Assembly (NCBI GenBank): GCA_002104905.1
Contig: MCFE01000077.1
Coordinates: forward strand, 62,001 to 126,000
DNA length: 64,000 bases
Direction of reading: 5' to 3'
DNA from: Basidiobolus meristosporus CBS 931.73
Lineage: Eukaryota > Basidiobolomycota > Basidiobolomycetes > Basidiobolales > Basidiobolaceae
This document shows, piece after piece, positions 31,430-43,287 of the stretch. The position numbers were made by a program, and so were the translations under genes. The notes beneath the pieces are model-generated. The model was not told the origin of the DNA, made no database searches, and saw only the letters and a list, made by a program, of their open reading frames with translations. Every line of letters starts with the position of its first letter. Positions within the stretch are counted from its first letter, which is position 1.

Positions 31430-33520
31430 AACAGAATACTTCGTGATTCTACTCCATTTGAAGCATGGCATGGATACAGACCAAGTGCAGAACATCTAAG
31501 AATATTTGGGTGTACAGCGTATGCCAAAAAACTGGCCGGAAATCAGTCAAAATTTGAGCCAAAAAGTGTAAAATGCATATTTTTGGGCTACTGCAATGAG
31601 AGTAAGGCATACAGACTCTACAAAGCCAAAGAAAAGAAGCTGATCAAGTTCAGGGATGTGTTGTTTGATGAAAATTCAAAATTTTCACAAAAAATGACAT
31701 TAGATGATGACAAAAATCTGATCTCAAGTCCACCAATAGTCAGGATTGAATCAGAACAAAACAATGAAAATTTTTTCACTCCAGAGGACTCTACAACCAT
31801 GGTTCAGCCAGAATCAGTGCCCAGGAATATCCCAGAAGTGTTCATTCTAGTATCAAATGCCCAGAGATCCAATTGTACAAGAAATAGCCAAAATTACTAT
31901 ATCAATGAGGGTGCAAACTTAGCCTATGCCTATTCAGTCCATATTGATGAGCCCCAGACTGTAAAAGAGGCCCTAAATAGCCCTCAGACAAAGTTTTGGA
32001 GATCTGCAATGACTGAGGAATATCAGGCCCTGATGGAAAATCAAACTTGGGACTTAGTCAAATTACCAATCAACCAAAAATCAATTGGATGCAGATGGGT
32101 CTTCAAGACAAAATACAAGGCTGATGGTACAATTGAAAGATACAAAGCAAGACTTGTAGCCAAAGGACACTCTCAAACAAAAGGACTTGACTATACTGAG
32201 ACCTTTGCACCAGTAGCCAAGTTTAATTCCATCAGACTAATGTTGGCTATTGCAGCCAAATATAAGTTTTTTATTCATCAAATGGATGTAAAAACTGTAT
32301 TTTTGAATGGAGAACTTGATGAGGACATGTATATGGACCAGCCTGATGGGTTAGTTGACCAAGATAACCCTCATTTGGTCTGCAAGCTTAAAAAGTCACT
32401 ATATGGTCTCACACAATCACCAAGAGCCTGGAATTGCAAGATAGATTCTTATTTGGAATCTTTGAGTTTCAAAAGGAGTAATGCTGACTATAGTGTATAT
32501 TATAAGTCAGATAGAGCAAATCCAGCTCTATTAGCACTATATGTGGATGATCTTATTAAAGCCACCAATAACCTAGAAACATTGAAAGAGACTAAATCCA
32601 GCCTATCTAAGTAGTTCAAGATGTCCAATCTAGGAGAGCTTAGTTACTACTTGGGGATTAAGTTGTCCATAGACAGAAGTACCCAGACTATTACCCTAAG
32701 CCAATCCAAGTATATTCAAGATATACTAAAGAAATACAAAATGGAAGACTGTAAACCCGGCAGCTACCCCAATGGAGACAAACATTAACTTGGTCAAAAC
32801 TCAACCAAATCAAGAGAGCTTGGTGCCATCTGAAAGCCCTGACTTTCCTTATCAATCTATGGTCAGCAGTCTGATGTATATCATGCTTGGAACACGTCCA
32901 GACATCTCATATTCAGTGGGAGTTGTAAGCCAACATAGCAGAACTATGGATCTGATCATATTGCAGCAGTTAAGCAGATTTTTAGATACCTAAAAGGAAC
33001 TGCTGATATCTTCTTAAGATTCACTTATAAGAATTCTGAACAGGATCTTGTGGGATACTCTGATGCTGATTGGGGACAGAATTTAGAAGACAGAAGATCT
33101 ACCACAGGATACACCTTTCTTTACTGTAAAGGAGCAATTTCATGGAATTCAAGAAAGCAACCAACCGTAGCACTTTCTACCACAGAGGCAGAGTATATGG
33201 CAGCCTGTGAAGCTACAAAAGAAGCAATGTGGTTAAGAAAGCTCTTTACAGATTTAGGCCTATGTCAAAAAACACCTATTACTTTATTTCAAGATAATCA
33301 AGGATGTATACAATTAGGTAGAAATCCAACTTTTCATGCTAGAACCAAGCACATAGATATTAGATATCATTTCATACATGAAGCTATAGAGAATAACTTA
33401 GTTAGCTTAGTTTACTGTTCTTCAGATGAAATGATTGCAGACATATTTACCAAACCATTAGCTAGAGACAAGTTTGAATATCTTAGGTCAAAATTAGGAC
33501 TAGTCAGCATGAACATTTAG
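31430..33520 (+). pseudogene. Copia-1 reverse transcriptase-RNase H
   Basis: The integrase tail and linker run to about 31,900, followed by RT (R-W-V-F-K-T-K, R-Y-K-A-R-L-V-A-K-G, T-F-A-P-V-A-K, Q-M-D-V-K-T, Y-V-D-D-L at about 32,540). An in-frame TAG at 32,612-32,614 follows S-L-S-K. RNase H continues with Y-S-D-A-D-W-G (33,055-33,075), T-E-A-E-Y-M-A-A (33,184-33,207) and D-I-F-T-K-P-L (33,445-33,465), ending at the TAG at 33,518. An extra C near 32,758 and a frame change near 32,990 break the frame. The catalytic YVDD motif itself is intact. Confidence 0.85.
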
Positions 33521-33531
33521 CTGAGTGGGAG

Positions 33532-33880
33532 TGTTGTAAGAATTTGTATTTCCACCTAAATATTCACCTAACTTAGTCACTTAGATCATCACCTGCAAAT
33601 CCTAGAGAATACTGACCAAATTCCTTGTCGCAATTTACTTAGAGTATTTTCACCAAAATACGAGGTACCCAGAACATGAAAATTCTCAAAGTTGTCCAAA
33701 CAGCCCCAAAGTTTGCACACATGTTCTTGGGACCTTCCTTAACCTATTCTACATGTTTGTAATGCCAAGGCCAGGTAAAAGTATAAATACTACTTTTACA
33801 ATCAATAAATCATTAAGTGAAAACCACATAATCTACTTGTTCCCCCAATCACTTTCAATATCTCCAAGACTCTTACAACA
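33532..33880 (+). repeat. Copia-1 3' LTR
   Basis: The LTR is 349 bp, TGTTGTAAG...CTCTTACAACA, directly after the polypurine tract GAGTGGGAG. The flanking ATATA at 33,881 is half of the TATAT duplication explained under findings. Confidence 0.9.
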
Positions 33881-34998
33881 ATATAAAGCTAATAGAGCTG
33901 GATTTGGTCTATCTGGCTTATATTATATACAATAGTCAGCATTACTCCTTTTGAAACTCAAAGATTCCATATATGAATCTATCTTGCAATTCCAGGCAGT
34001 TGGTAATTGATTGAGACCATATAAAGATTTTTTTTAGCTTGCAGACCAAATGGGGGTCATCTTAGTCAACAAACCCATCAGGCTGATACATATTCATGTT
34101 CTGATCAAGTTCTCCACTCAAAAATGCAGTTTTTACATCCATTTGAGGTATAAAAAACTTATATTTGGGTGCAATAGCTAGTATCAATCTGATGGAATTA
34201 AACTTGGTTACCAGTGCAAAGGCCTCACTATAGTCAAGTCCTTTTGTTTATTAGTATCCTTTGGCCATAAGTCTTGCTTTGTATCTTTCAGTTGTACCAT
34301 CAGCCTTGCATTTTGTCTTAAAGACCCATCTGCATCCATTTGATTGTTGGTTGATTGGTAACTTGACTAAGTCCCAAGTTTGATTTTCCATCAGAGCCTG
34401 ATATTCCTCAGTCATTGCAGATCTCCAAGACTTTGTCTGAGGCTATTTAGGGCCTCTTTTAGAGTCTAGGGCTCATCAATATGGACTGCATAGGCATAGG
34501 CTAAGTTTGTACCCTCATTAATATAGTAATCCAGGCTATTACTTATCTGGTTGGCTCTTCCGGCATTTAATACTGGAATGACACTTCTGGGATGTTCCTG
34601 GGCACTGATTCAGGCTGAACCATGGTTGCAGGGTCCTCTGGAGTGACAAAGCTTTCATTGTTTTGCTCATATTCAATCCTGAGTATTGGTGGACTAGAGA
34701 TCAAATTTTGACAATACCTGATGTAATTTTTGGTGAAAACTTTGAGTTTTCATCAAGCAATACATCCCTGGACTTGAGCAGCTTTTTGCTTTGGTATTGT
34801 AAAGTTTGTATGCTTTACTCTAATTGCAGTAGCCCAAAAATATGCATTCTTCACTTTTGGCTCAAATCTTGATTGATATCTGGGCAGTTTCATGGAATAT
34901 GCTGTACCATATTCTTAGATGTTCTGCACTTGGTCTGTATCTATACCAAGATTCAAATGGAGTATAATCACACAGTATTCTGTTATAGCTCCTTTTTT
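33881..34998 (-). pseudogene. Copia-0 fragment (integrase tail to RT), inverted segment
   Basis: Minus-strand homology runs from the integrase end (34,998; G-V-I-T-E-like region) through the linker to the RT codons for A-L-L-A-L-Y (33,881). It is bounded by oppositely oriented LTRs (33,532-33,880 plus; 34,999-35,347 minus). Its right-hand continuation, starting at Y-V-D, lies 8.6 kb away on the plus strand at 42,475. The frame is badly decayed, older than the flanking copies. Confidence 0.8.
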
Positions 34999-35347
34999 TG
35001 TTGTAAGAGTCTTGGAGATATTGGGAGCAATTTGGAGAACAAATAGATTATGTGGTTTTCACTTAATGATTTATTGATTGTAAAAGTAGTATTTATACTT
35101 TTACCTGGTCTTGGCATAACAAACACATAGAATAGGTTAAGGAAGGTCCCAAGAACATGTGTGCAAAGTTTGGGGCTGTTTGAACTACTTATCAAATTTT
35201 CATGTTCTGGGTACCTGGTATTTTGGTGAAAATATTCTAAGTAAATCCCGACAAGGAATTTGGTCAGTATTCTCTAGGATTTGCAGGTGATGATCTAAGT
35301 GACTAAGTTAGGTGAATATTTAGGTGGAAATATGAATTTTTACAACA
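34999..35347 (-). repeat. Copia LTR (L1) of the tandem array
   Basis: The LTR is 349 bp in plus coordinates, TGTTGTAAGAG...TTTTTACAACA, the minus-strand orientation of the same LTR. It is the 3' LTR of copia-2; the polypurine tract lies at 35,348-35,357. Confidence 0.9.
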
Positions 35348-35358
35348 CTCCCACTCAG

Positions 35359-37085
35359 CTAAATGTTCATACTGACTAGTCCTAATTTTGACCTAAGATA
35401 TTCAAACTTGTCTCTAGCTAATGGTTTGGTAAATGTGTCTGCAATCATTTCATCTGTAGGACAGTAAACTAAGCTAACTAAGTTATTCTCTATAGCTTCA
35501 TGTATGAAATGATGTCTAATATCTATGTGCTTGGTTCTAGCATGAAAAGTTGGATTTCTACCTAATTGTATACATCGTTGATTATCTTGAAATAAAGTAA
35601 TAGGCATTTTTTGACATAGGCCTAAATCTGTAAACAGCTTTCTTAACCATATTGCTTCTTTTGTAGCTTCACAGGCTACCATATACTCTGCCTCTGTGGT
35701 GGAAAGTGCTACAGTTGGTTGCTTTCTTGAATTCCATGATATTGCTCCTTTACAGTAAAGAAAGGTGTATCCTGTGGTGGATCTTCTGTCTTCTAAATTT
35801 TGTCCCCAATCAGCATCAGAGTATCCCACAAGATCCTGTTCAGAATTCTTATAAGTGTATCTTAAGCAGATATCAGCAGTTTCATTTAGGTATCTAAAAA
35901 TCCGCTTAACTGCTGCAATATGATCAGATCCATAGTTCTGATTATGTTGGCTGACAACTCCCACTGGATATAAGATATCTGGACGTGTTCCAAGCATGAT
36001 ATACATCAGACTGCCAACCATAGATTGATAAGGAAAGTCAGGGCTTTCAGATGGCACCAAGCTCTCTTGATTTGGTTGAGTTTTGACCAAGCTAAGGTTT
36101 GTCTCCATTGGGGTAGCTGCCGGTTTACAGTCTTCCATTTTGTACTTCTTTAGTATATCTTGAATATACTTGGATTGGCTTAGGGTGATAGTCTGGGTAC
36201 TTCTGTCTATGGAGAACTTAATCCCTAAGTAGTAACTAAGTTCTCCTAGATTGGACATCTTGAACTCCTTAGATAGGCTGGATTTAGTTTCTTCCAATGT
36301 TTCTAGGTTATTGGCGGCTATAATAAGATCATCCACATATAGAGCTAATAGAGCTGGATTTGCTCTATCTGGCTTATAGTATATACTATAGTCAGCATTA
36401 CTTCTTTTGAAACTCAAAGATTCCAAATAAGAATCTATCTTGCAATTCCAGGCTCTTGGTGATTGTTTGAGACCATATAGTGACTTTTTAAGCTTGCAGA
36501 CCAAATGAGGGTTATCTTGGTCAACAAACCCATCAGGCTGGTCCATATACACGTCCTCATCAAGTTCTCCATTCAAAAATGCAGTTTTTACATCCATTTG
36601 ATGAATAAAAAACTTATATTTGGCTGCAATAGCCAACATTAGTCTGATGGAATTAAACTTGGCTACTGGTGCAAAGGTCTCAGTATAGTCAAGTCCTTTT
36701 GTTTGAGAGTGTCCTTTGGCTACAAGTCTTGCTTTGTATCTTTCAATTGTACCATCAGCCTTGTATTTTGTCTTGAAGACCCATCTGCATCCAATTGATT
36801 TTTGGTTGATTGGTAATTTGACTAAGTCCCAAGTTTGATTTTCCATCAGGGCCTGATATTCCTCAGTCATTGCAGATCTCCAAAACTTTGTCTGAGGGCT
36901 ATTTAGGGCCTCTTTTACAGTCTGGGGCTCATCAATATGGACTGAATAGGCATAGGCTAAGTTTGTACCCTCATTGATATAGTAATTTGGGCTATTTCTT
37001 GTCCAATTGGATCTCTGGGTATTTGATACTAGAATGATCACTTCTGGGATATTGCTGGGCACTGATTCTGGCTGAACTATGGTGT
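35359..37085 (-). pseudogene. Copia-2 reverse transcriptase-RNase H, nearly intact frame
   Basis: An open frame of 567 codons (37,062-35,359) spans linker, RT (Y-V-D-D-L-I-I near 36,320) and RNase H ([18 protein letters not shown]) to the natural end at the polypurine tract. In this copy the codon that is TAG in copia-1 and copia-3 is GAG. It is the best preserved RT/RNase H in the window, but it lacks protease and integrase because of the deletion at about 37,085. Confidence 0.85.
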
Positions 37086-37793
37086 AGAGTCTAAGTTGCT
37101 GTTGCCTTTGTAGGGTTTTGGGTACCTCCTTTGTTGGTTATCATTGCTTATTAAAGCATTTTCTTCTTCCTTCTTATTGGCGCTGGATTTTCTTAATTCT
37201 TCATCCAGGAGCATTCTATATACATAATTTAAGGTCAAATCTTCACTTCAGGATTCTAACGCTGATACAAGGCCCTGAAACATGTCTGTCAGGCTATTCA
37301 GGTTGGTAACTATCACATCTTCATCAGTTGTTGGTATGCCCACAAATTCCATCTCATCTACCGGAAGGGTAATTATGTTAATTAGATTTTTCATTTCTTC
37401 TCCAGGCAGCATCTTTGTAGTAAAGAGTTTTTGTCTCAGATACATTTTCTTAGCAGCTGAACATGACTGATAGGTGTCTTCTAATGCCTTCAGGCATTCT
37501 TTTCCATTTTTGCTCTTGAGCATTGAATTAGCAATTTGTCCTTGACATTGAGGCAAATGTAGTTAAAGGCACTTTGTTCTTTCTTCTGGTACTTTAAGGC
37601 TTCCTCCCCCACATTTTTAGGAAGGCATTCTTCTCCCATGACAATATTCCAAAGGCCTCTTTCTCGTAGCAGCATCTTCATCTTCACCTTCCACACTTGA
37701 TAGTTAGATCCATCCAACTTTTCCGCAGAGGGAAAAATTCCAGTAATAGCAGTAGTAGACATTGCAGAGAGTGATAGCTTGGGGCTTGTAACC
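37086..37793 (-). pseudogene. Copia-2 gag, fused by deletion to the RT linker
   Basis: The gag frames (37,921-37,490 and 37,556-37,248) match copia-1 gag up to the basic stretch before the zinc knuckle. At about 37,085 the sequence jumps to the linker before RT. The short GTAGAGTC-like stretch at the join suggests a microhomology deletion of roughly 1.6 kb. A frameshift near 37,500 also breaks gag. Confidence 0.75.
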
Positions 37794-38142
37794 TGTTGTA
37801 AGAGTCTTGGAGATATTGGAAGTGTTTGGGAGGACAAGTAGATTATGTGGTTTTCACTTATTGATTTATTGAATGTAAAAGTAGTATTTATACTTATATC
37901 TGGTCTAGGCATTACAAACACATAGAATGGGTTAAGGAAGGTCCCAAGAACATGTGTGCAAAGTTTGAGGCTGTTTGGACAAATTTGAGAATTTTCATGT
38001 TCTGGGTACCTGGTATTATGTTGAAAATATTCTAAGTAAATCCCAACAAGGAACTTGGTCAGTATTATCTAGGATTTGCAGGTGATGATCTAAGTGACTA
38101 AGTTAGGTGAATACTTAGGTGGAAATATGAATTTTTACAACA
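37794..38142 (-). repeat. Copia LTR (L2), shared between two internal regions
   Basis: The LTR is 349 bp. On its left lies the primer-site side of copia-2 (GGGGCTTGTAACC, one base off the consensus). On its right lies the polypurine tract of copia-3. It therefore serves as 5' LTR of copia-2 and 3' LTR of copia-3. Confidence 0.9.
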
Positions 38143-38153
38143 CTCCCACTCAG

Positions 38154-39058
38154 CTAAATGCTCATACTGACTAGTCCTAATTTTGACCTAAGATATTCAA
38201 ACTTGTCTCTAGCTAATGGTTTGGTAAATGTGTCTGCAATCATTTCATCGGTAAGACAGTAAACTAAGCTAACTAAGTTATTCTCTATAGCTTCATGTAT
38301 GAAATGATATCTAATATCTATGTGCTTGGTTCTAGCATGAAAAGTTGGATTTCTACCTAATTGTATACATCGTTGATTATCTTGAAATAAAGTAATAGGC
38401 ATTTTTTGACATAGGCCTAAATCTGTAAACTGCTTTCTTAACCATATTGCTTCTTTTGTAGCTTCACAGGCTACCATATACTCTGCCTCTGTGGTGGAAA
38501 GTGCTACAGTTGGTTGCTTTCTTGAATTCCATGATATTGCTCCTTTACAGTAAAGAAAGGTGTATCCTGTGGTGGATCTTCTGTCTTCTAAATTTTGTCC
38601 CCATCAGCATCAGAGTATCCCACAAGATCCTGTTCAGAATTCTTATAAGTGTATCTTAAGCAGATATCAGCAGTTCCATTTAGGTATCTAAAAATCCGCT
38701 TAACTGTTGCAATATGATCAGATCCATAGTTCTGATTATGTTGGCTGACAACTCCCACTGAATATGAGATGTCTGGACGTGTTCCAAGCATGATATACAT
38801 CAGACTGCCAACTACAGATTGATAAGGAAAGTCAGGGCTTTCAGATGGCACCAAGCTCTCTTGATTTGGTTGAGTTTTGACCAAGTTAAGGTTTGTCTCC
38901 ATTGGGGTAGCTGCCGGTTTACAGTCTTCCATTTTGTACTTCTTTAGTATATCTTGCATATACTTGGATTGACTTAGGGTGATAGTCTGGGTACCTCTGT
39001 CTATGGAGAACTTAATCCCTAAGTAGTAACTAAGTTCTCCTAGATTGGACATCTTGAA
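38154..39058 (-). pseudogene. Copia-3 RT end and RNase H
   Basis: The frames at 39,052-38,588 and 38,477-38,154 code for the RT C-terminal part (M-S-N-L-G-E-L-S-Y-Y-L-G) and RNase H ([13 protein letters not shown]). A 1-base deletion after D-A-D shifts the frame. Confidence 0.8.
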
Positions 39059-40090
39059 CTACTTAGATAGGCTGGATTTAGTCTCCTCCAATGTTTCTAG
39101 GTTATTGGCAGCTATAATAAGATCATCCACATATATAGCTAATAGAGCTGGATTTGCTCTATCTGGCTTATAGTATATACTATAGTCAGCACTACTTCTT
39201 TTGAAGCTCAAAGATTCCAAATAAGAATCTATCTTGCAATTCCAGGCTCTTGGTATCTGTTTGAGACCATATAGAGATTTTTTAAGCTTGCAGACCAAAT
39301 GGGGGTTATCTAGGTCAACAAACCCATCAGGCTGGTCCATATACACGTCCTCATCAAGTTCTCCATTCAAAAATGCAGTTTTTACATCCATTTGATGAAT
39401 AAAAAACTTATATTTGGCTGCAATAGCCAACATTAGTCTGATGGAATTAAACTTGGCTACTGGTGCAAAGGTCTCAGTATAGTCAAGTCCTTTTGTTTGA
39501 GAGTGTCCTTTGGCTACAAGTCTTGCTTTGTATCTTTCAATTGTACCATCAGCCTTGTATTTTGTCTTGAAGACCCATCTGCATCCAATTGATTTTTGGT
39601 TGATTGGTAATTTGACTAAGTCCCAAGTTTGATTTTCCATCAGGGCCTGATATTCCTCAGTCATTGCAGATCTCCAAAACTTTGTCTGAGGGCTATTTAG
39701 GACCTCTTTTACAGTCTGGGGTTCATCAATATGGACTGAATAGGCATAGGCTAAGTTTGTACCCTCATTGATATAGTAATTTGGGCTATTTCTTGTCCAA
39801 TTGGATCTCTGGGTATTTGATACTAGAATGATCACTTCTGGGATATTGCTGGGCACTGATTCTGGCTGAACCATGGTTGTAGAGTCCTCTGGAGTGAAAA
39901 AATTTTCATTGTTTTGCTCTGATTTAATCCTGACAATTGGTGGACTTGAGATCAAATTTTTGTCATCATCTGATGTCATTTTTTGTGAAAATTTTGAATT
40001 TTCATCAAAAAATTCATCCCTGGACTTGATCAGCTTCTTTGCTTTGGTATTGTAGAGTCTGTATGCCTTACTCTCATTGCAGTAGCCCAA
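39059..40090 (-). pseudogene. Copia-3 reverse transcriptase
   Basis: A 343-codon frame covers the linker and RT with R-W-V-F-K-T-K, T-F-A-P-V-A-K-F and Y-V-D-D-L-I-I-A. It ends at a TAG after S-L-S-K, the same position and codon as in copia-1 (32,612). Confidence 0.85.
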
Positions 40091-40169
40091 AAATATGCAT
40101 TTTACACTTTTTGGCTCAAATTTTGACTGATTTCCGGCCAGTTTTTTGGCATACGCTGTACACCCAAAT

Positions 40170-42076
40170 ATTCTTAGAGGTTCTGCACTTGGTCTGTATC
40201 CATACCATGCTTTAAATGGAGTAGAATCACAAAGTATTCTGTTATAACTCCTATTTCAAGATATTCAGCAGTGGCAACTAATTCCGCCCAAAAATCATAG
40301 GATAATTTTTGATCATGGATCATAGATGTTGCCATATCAATTATTGATCTGCTAGCTTGTTCTGCTACTCCATTTTGCTGTGGGGAGTATGGTACAGTAG
40401 TCTCTTGCTTTATCCCATGAATTTTGCAGAAGTGGATGAAGAGTTTTGAGGTATATTCTCCACCATTGTCAGAGCATATTTTCTTGATTTTTTCACCAGT
40501 TTCTCTCTCCACCATGGCTTTAAACTCCCTGAACTTAGACAGAGCTTCTTCCTTTCTCTCCATGAAGTAGACCCATGTGTATCTTGTATAATCATCAATA
40601 AAAGTGATTAAATACTTCATCCCGCCTAAGGATAAATTTTGCATAGGTCCACACAGATCTGAGTGAATTAGATCTAATTTTTTCTTAGTTTTGATTAACC
40701 CAGAGCTCTTGAACGGTTGTCTGGCTTGTTTCCATATATGCAGGCTTCACAGTGCTCCAAATTAGCTGGGGGTTCAATTTTCACTCCAGAAATTAGCTGA
40801 TCTTTGATCATTTTACACAAATAATCAAAATTGATGTGTCAAGATCTCCTGTGCCAAAGCATTGGTGTTTCTTCATTTATGTTACTTATAATGGCTTCCA
40901 AATATGATGGAATATAAGTCAACCTGTATAGATTCTGATCTCTGATGCCCAAAGCAATATGGGCACCATTTTGATCAGTGATCCTGCATCCAGAATTGTC
41001 AAAACTGAAACTGAGTCCTTCTGCTATGGCCTTGCTTACAGAGAGTAGGTTCTTGGCTATTTCTGGTACATAGAGTACTTCTTTAAAGGTCAGTGTATGG
41101 CTTCCTGCACTGCCTCTTAGGTTTACTTGGATAGTTCCTTCTCCCACTGCATCAAGTGCTCTGTTGTCACCCATGAAAACCTTCTTAATTGGAATTTCTT
41201 GATATTGGGTAAAAGTTCTTTTTGGTGTGTAAAGTGTTGAGAAGCTCCAGAGTCAATATACCATGTCTGAGAATCCTTGTTTGTGGTCATATTTAGTGCA
41301 GAAATGAATAGTCTATCTTCATTTGTTGCAGCATTTCCATATTCAGGCTTCTTTTGCTGATAATCTCTCTTTTTGAGACACCGGTTTGATGTGTGTCCTT
41401 TCCTTTTGCAGTAGTTGCAAGATAGGTTGCTGTTGCCTTTGTAGGGTCTTGGGTACCTCCTTTGTTGGTTATCATTGCTTATTAAAGCATTTTCTTCTTC
41501 CTTCTTATTGGCGCTTGATTTTCTTAATTCTTCATCCAGGAGCCTTCCATATATGTAATTTAAGGTCAAATCTTCAGTTCTGGACTCTAGGGCTGATACA
41601 AGGCCCTGAAACTTGTCAGTTAGGCTATTCAGGATGGTAACTATCACATCCTCATCAGTAGTTGGTACGCCCACAGATTCCATCTCATCTACCAGCAGGG
41701 TAATTCTGTTAATTAGATTTTTCATTTCTTCTCCTGGCAGCATCTTTGTAGTAAAGAATTTTTGTCTCAGATACATTTTCTTGGCAGCTGAACATGACTG
41801 GTAGGTGTCTTCTAATGCCTTCCAGGCATTCTTTGCCGTTTTTGCTCTTGAGCATTGAATTAGCAATTTGTCCTTGACATTAAGGCAAATGCAGTTAAAG
41901 GCACTTTGTTCTTTCTTCTGGTACTTTAAGGCTTCCTCTCCCACATTTTTAGGAGGGCATTCTTCTCCCATGACAATATCCCAAAGGCCTCTTTCTTGTA
42001 GCAGCATCTTCATCTTCACCTTCCACACTTGATAGTTAGATCCATCCAACTTTTCAGCAGAGGGAAAAATTCCAGT
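40170..42076 (-). pseudogene. Copia-3 gag-protease-integrase
   Basis: Gag starts at the ATG in the primer site or reads in from the LTR (frame open from 42,322). The zinc knuckle C-N-Y-C-K-R-K-G-H-T-S-N-R-C, protease D-S-G-A-S and integrase F-I-D-D-Y-T-R and S-D-N-G-G-E-Y are all visible. Three frame breaks separate gag/protease, pre-integrase and integrase. Confidence 0.85.
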
Positions 42077-42125
42077 AATAGCAGTGATAGACATTGCAGA
42101 GAGTGACAGCTTGGGGCTCATAACC

Positions 42126-42474
42126 TGTTGTAAGAGTCTTGGAGATATTGGAAGTGATTGGGAGAACAAGTAGATAATGTGGTTTTCACTTATTGATTTA
42201 TTGAATGTAAAAGTAGTATTTATACTTATACCTGGTCTAGGCATTACAAACACATAGAATGGGTTAAGGAAGGTGCCAAGAACATGTGTGCAAAGTTTGG
42301 AGCTGTTTGGACAACTTATCAAATTTTCATGTTCTGGGTACCTGGTATTTTGGTGAAAATATTCTAAGTAAATCCCAACAAGGAATTTGGTCAGTATTCT
42401 CTAGGATTTGAAGGTGATGATCTAAGTGACTGAGTTAGGTGAATATTTAGGTGGAAATACAAATTTTTACAACA
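42126..42474 (-). repeat. Copia LTR (L3), 5' LTR of copia-3
   Basis: The LTR is 349 bp. The primer site (reverse complement GGTTATGAGCCC) is at 42,114-42,125. It is followed on the right by TATAT (42,475-42,479), one half of a 5-bp target duplication. Confidence 0.9.
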
Positions 42475-43287
42475 TATATGTGGACAATCTTATTATAGCC
42501 ACCAATAACCAAGAAATTTTAGAAGAGACTAAATCCAGCCTATCTAAGGAGTTCAAGATGTTCAATCTAGGAGAGCTCAGTTACTACTTAGGGATAAAGT
42601 TCCCCATAAACAGAAGTACCCAGACTGTCACCCTAAGCCAATCCAAGTATATTCAGGATATACTGAAGTAGTATCAAGTGGAAGACTGTTAACTGGCATC
42701 TACCCCAATGGAGACAAACCTTGACTTGGTCAAAACTCAACCAAATCATGGATTTTGAACAGGATCTTGTGGGATACTCTGATGCTGATGGGGGACAAAA
42801 TTTAGAAGACAGAAGATTCACCACAGGATACACCTTTCTTTATTGTCAAGGAGCAATTTCATGGAACTCAAGAAAGCAACCAACCATAGGCCTTTCTACC
42901 ACAGAGGCAGAGTAAATGACAGCCTGTGATGCTACAAAAGAAGCAATGTGGCTAAGAAAGCTGTTTTCAGATTTAGGCCTACTTTGAAAAATGCCTATTA
43001 CGTTATTTTAAGATAATCAAGGATGTATACAATTAGGTAGAAATCCAACTTTTCATGCTAGAACTAAGCACATAGATATTAGACATTATTTCATATGCAA
43101 ACCTATAGAATAGCTTAGTTAGCTTAGTTTACTCTCCTTCAGACAAAATGATTGCAGACATATTTACCAGACCATTAACTAGAAAAAGTATAAACACTAC
43201 TTTTACATTCAACAAATCATTAAGTGAAAGCCACATAATCTACTTGTCCTGCCAATAATTTCCAATATCTCCAAGACTCTTACAACT
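42475..43287 (+). pseudogene. Copia-0 fragment (RT, RNase H, partial 3' LTR)
   Basis: The plus strand starts at Y-V-D-N-L, then E-F-K-M-F-N-L-G-E-L, a ~250-bp deletion near 42,750, D-A-D-G-G, a T-E-A-E-like stretch now with a stop, and an RNase H tail. From about 43,180 it passes directly into the last ~105 bp of the LTR (AAAAGTATAAACACTAC...CTTACAAC), so the RNase H end, polypurine tract and LTR start are deleted. Confidence 0.8.

Larger units (their letters stand above)
29201..33880 (+). mobile_element. Copia-type LTR retrotransposon copia-1, full length but broken
   Basis: The element is 4,680 bp, with 349-bp LTRs at 29,201-29,549 and 33,532-33,880, a tRNA-like primer site at 29,550 and a polypurine tract GAGTGGGAG at 33,523-33,531. 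The order gag, protease, integrase, RT, RNase H is Copia/Ty1. Integrity is lost through a frameshift near 31,195, stops at 31,427 and 32,612, a 1-base insertion near 32,758 and a frame change near 32,990. Similarity to the minus-strand copy at 37,794-42,474 is high, so amplification was recent compared with the Tnp2 and Harbinger elements. Confidence 0.9.
37794..42474 (-). mobile_element. Copia-3, full-length minus-strand element
   Basis: The element is 4,681 bp between L2 and L3, collinear with copia-1 throughout (gag 42,076-41,440, protease near 41,245, integrase 40,860-40,170, RT 40,090-39,060, RNase H 39,052-38,150). Defects are a 2-base insertion near 41,210 (F-T-H-Q-K in place of F-T-P-K-R), a stop at the H-R-R-F position near 40,839, a frameshift near 40,250, the TAG at 39,059, and a 1-base deletion near 38,600 (D-A-D-G in place of D-A-D-W-G). 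The integrase motif C-S-D-N-G-G-E-Y, lost in copia-1, is intact here (about 40,470). Confidence 0.9.

Noticed and set aside
37282-37470. Plus-strand frames repeated in several Copia copies (also 41,386-41,804 and 30,062-29,871 on the other strand)
   Set aside because: They are antisense to gag and conserved only because the elements are near-identical.
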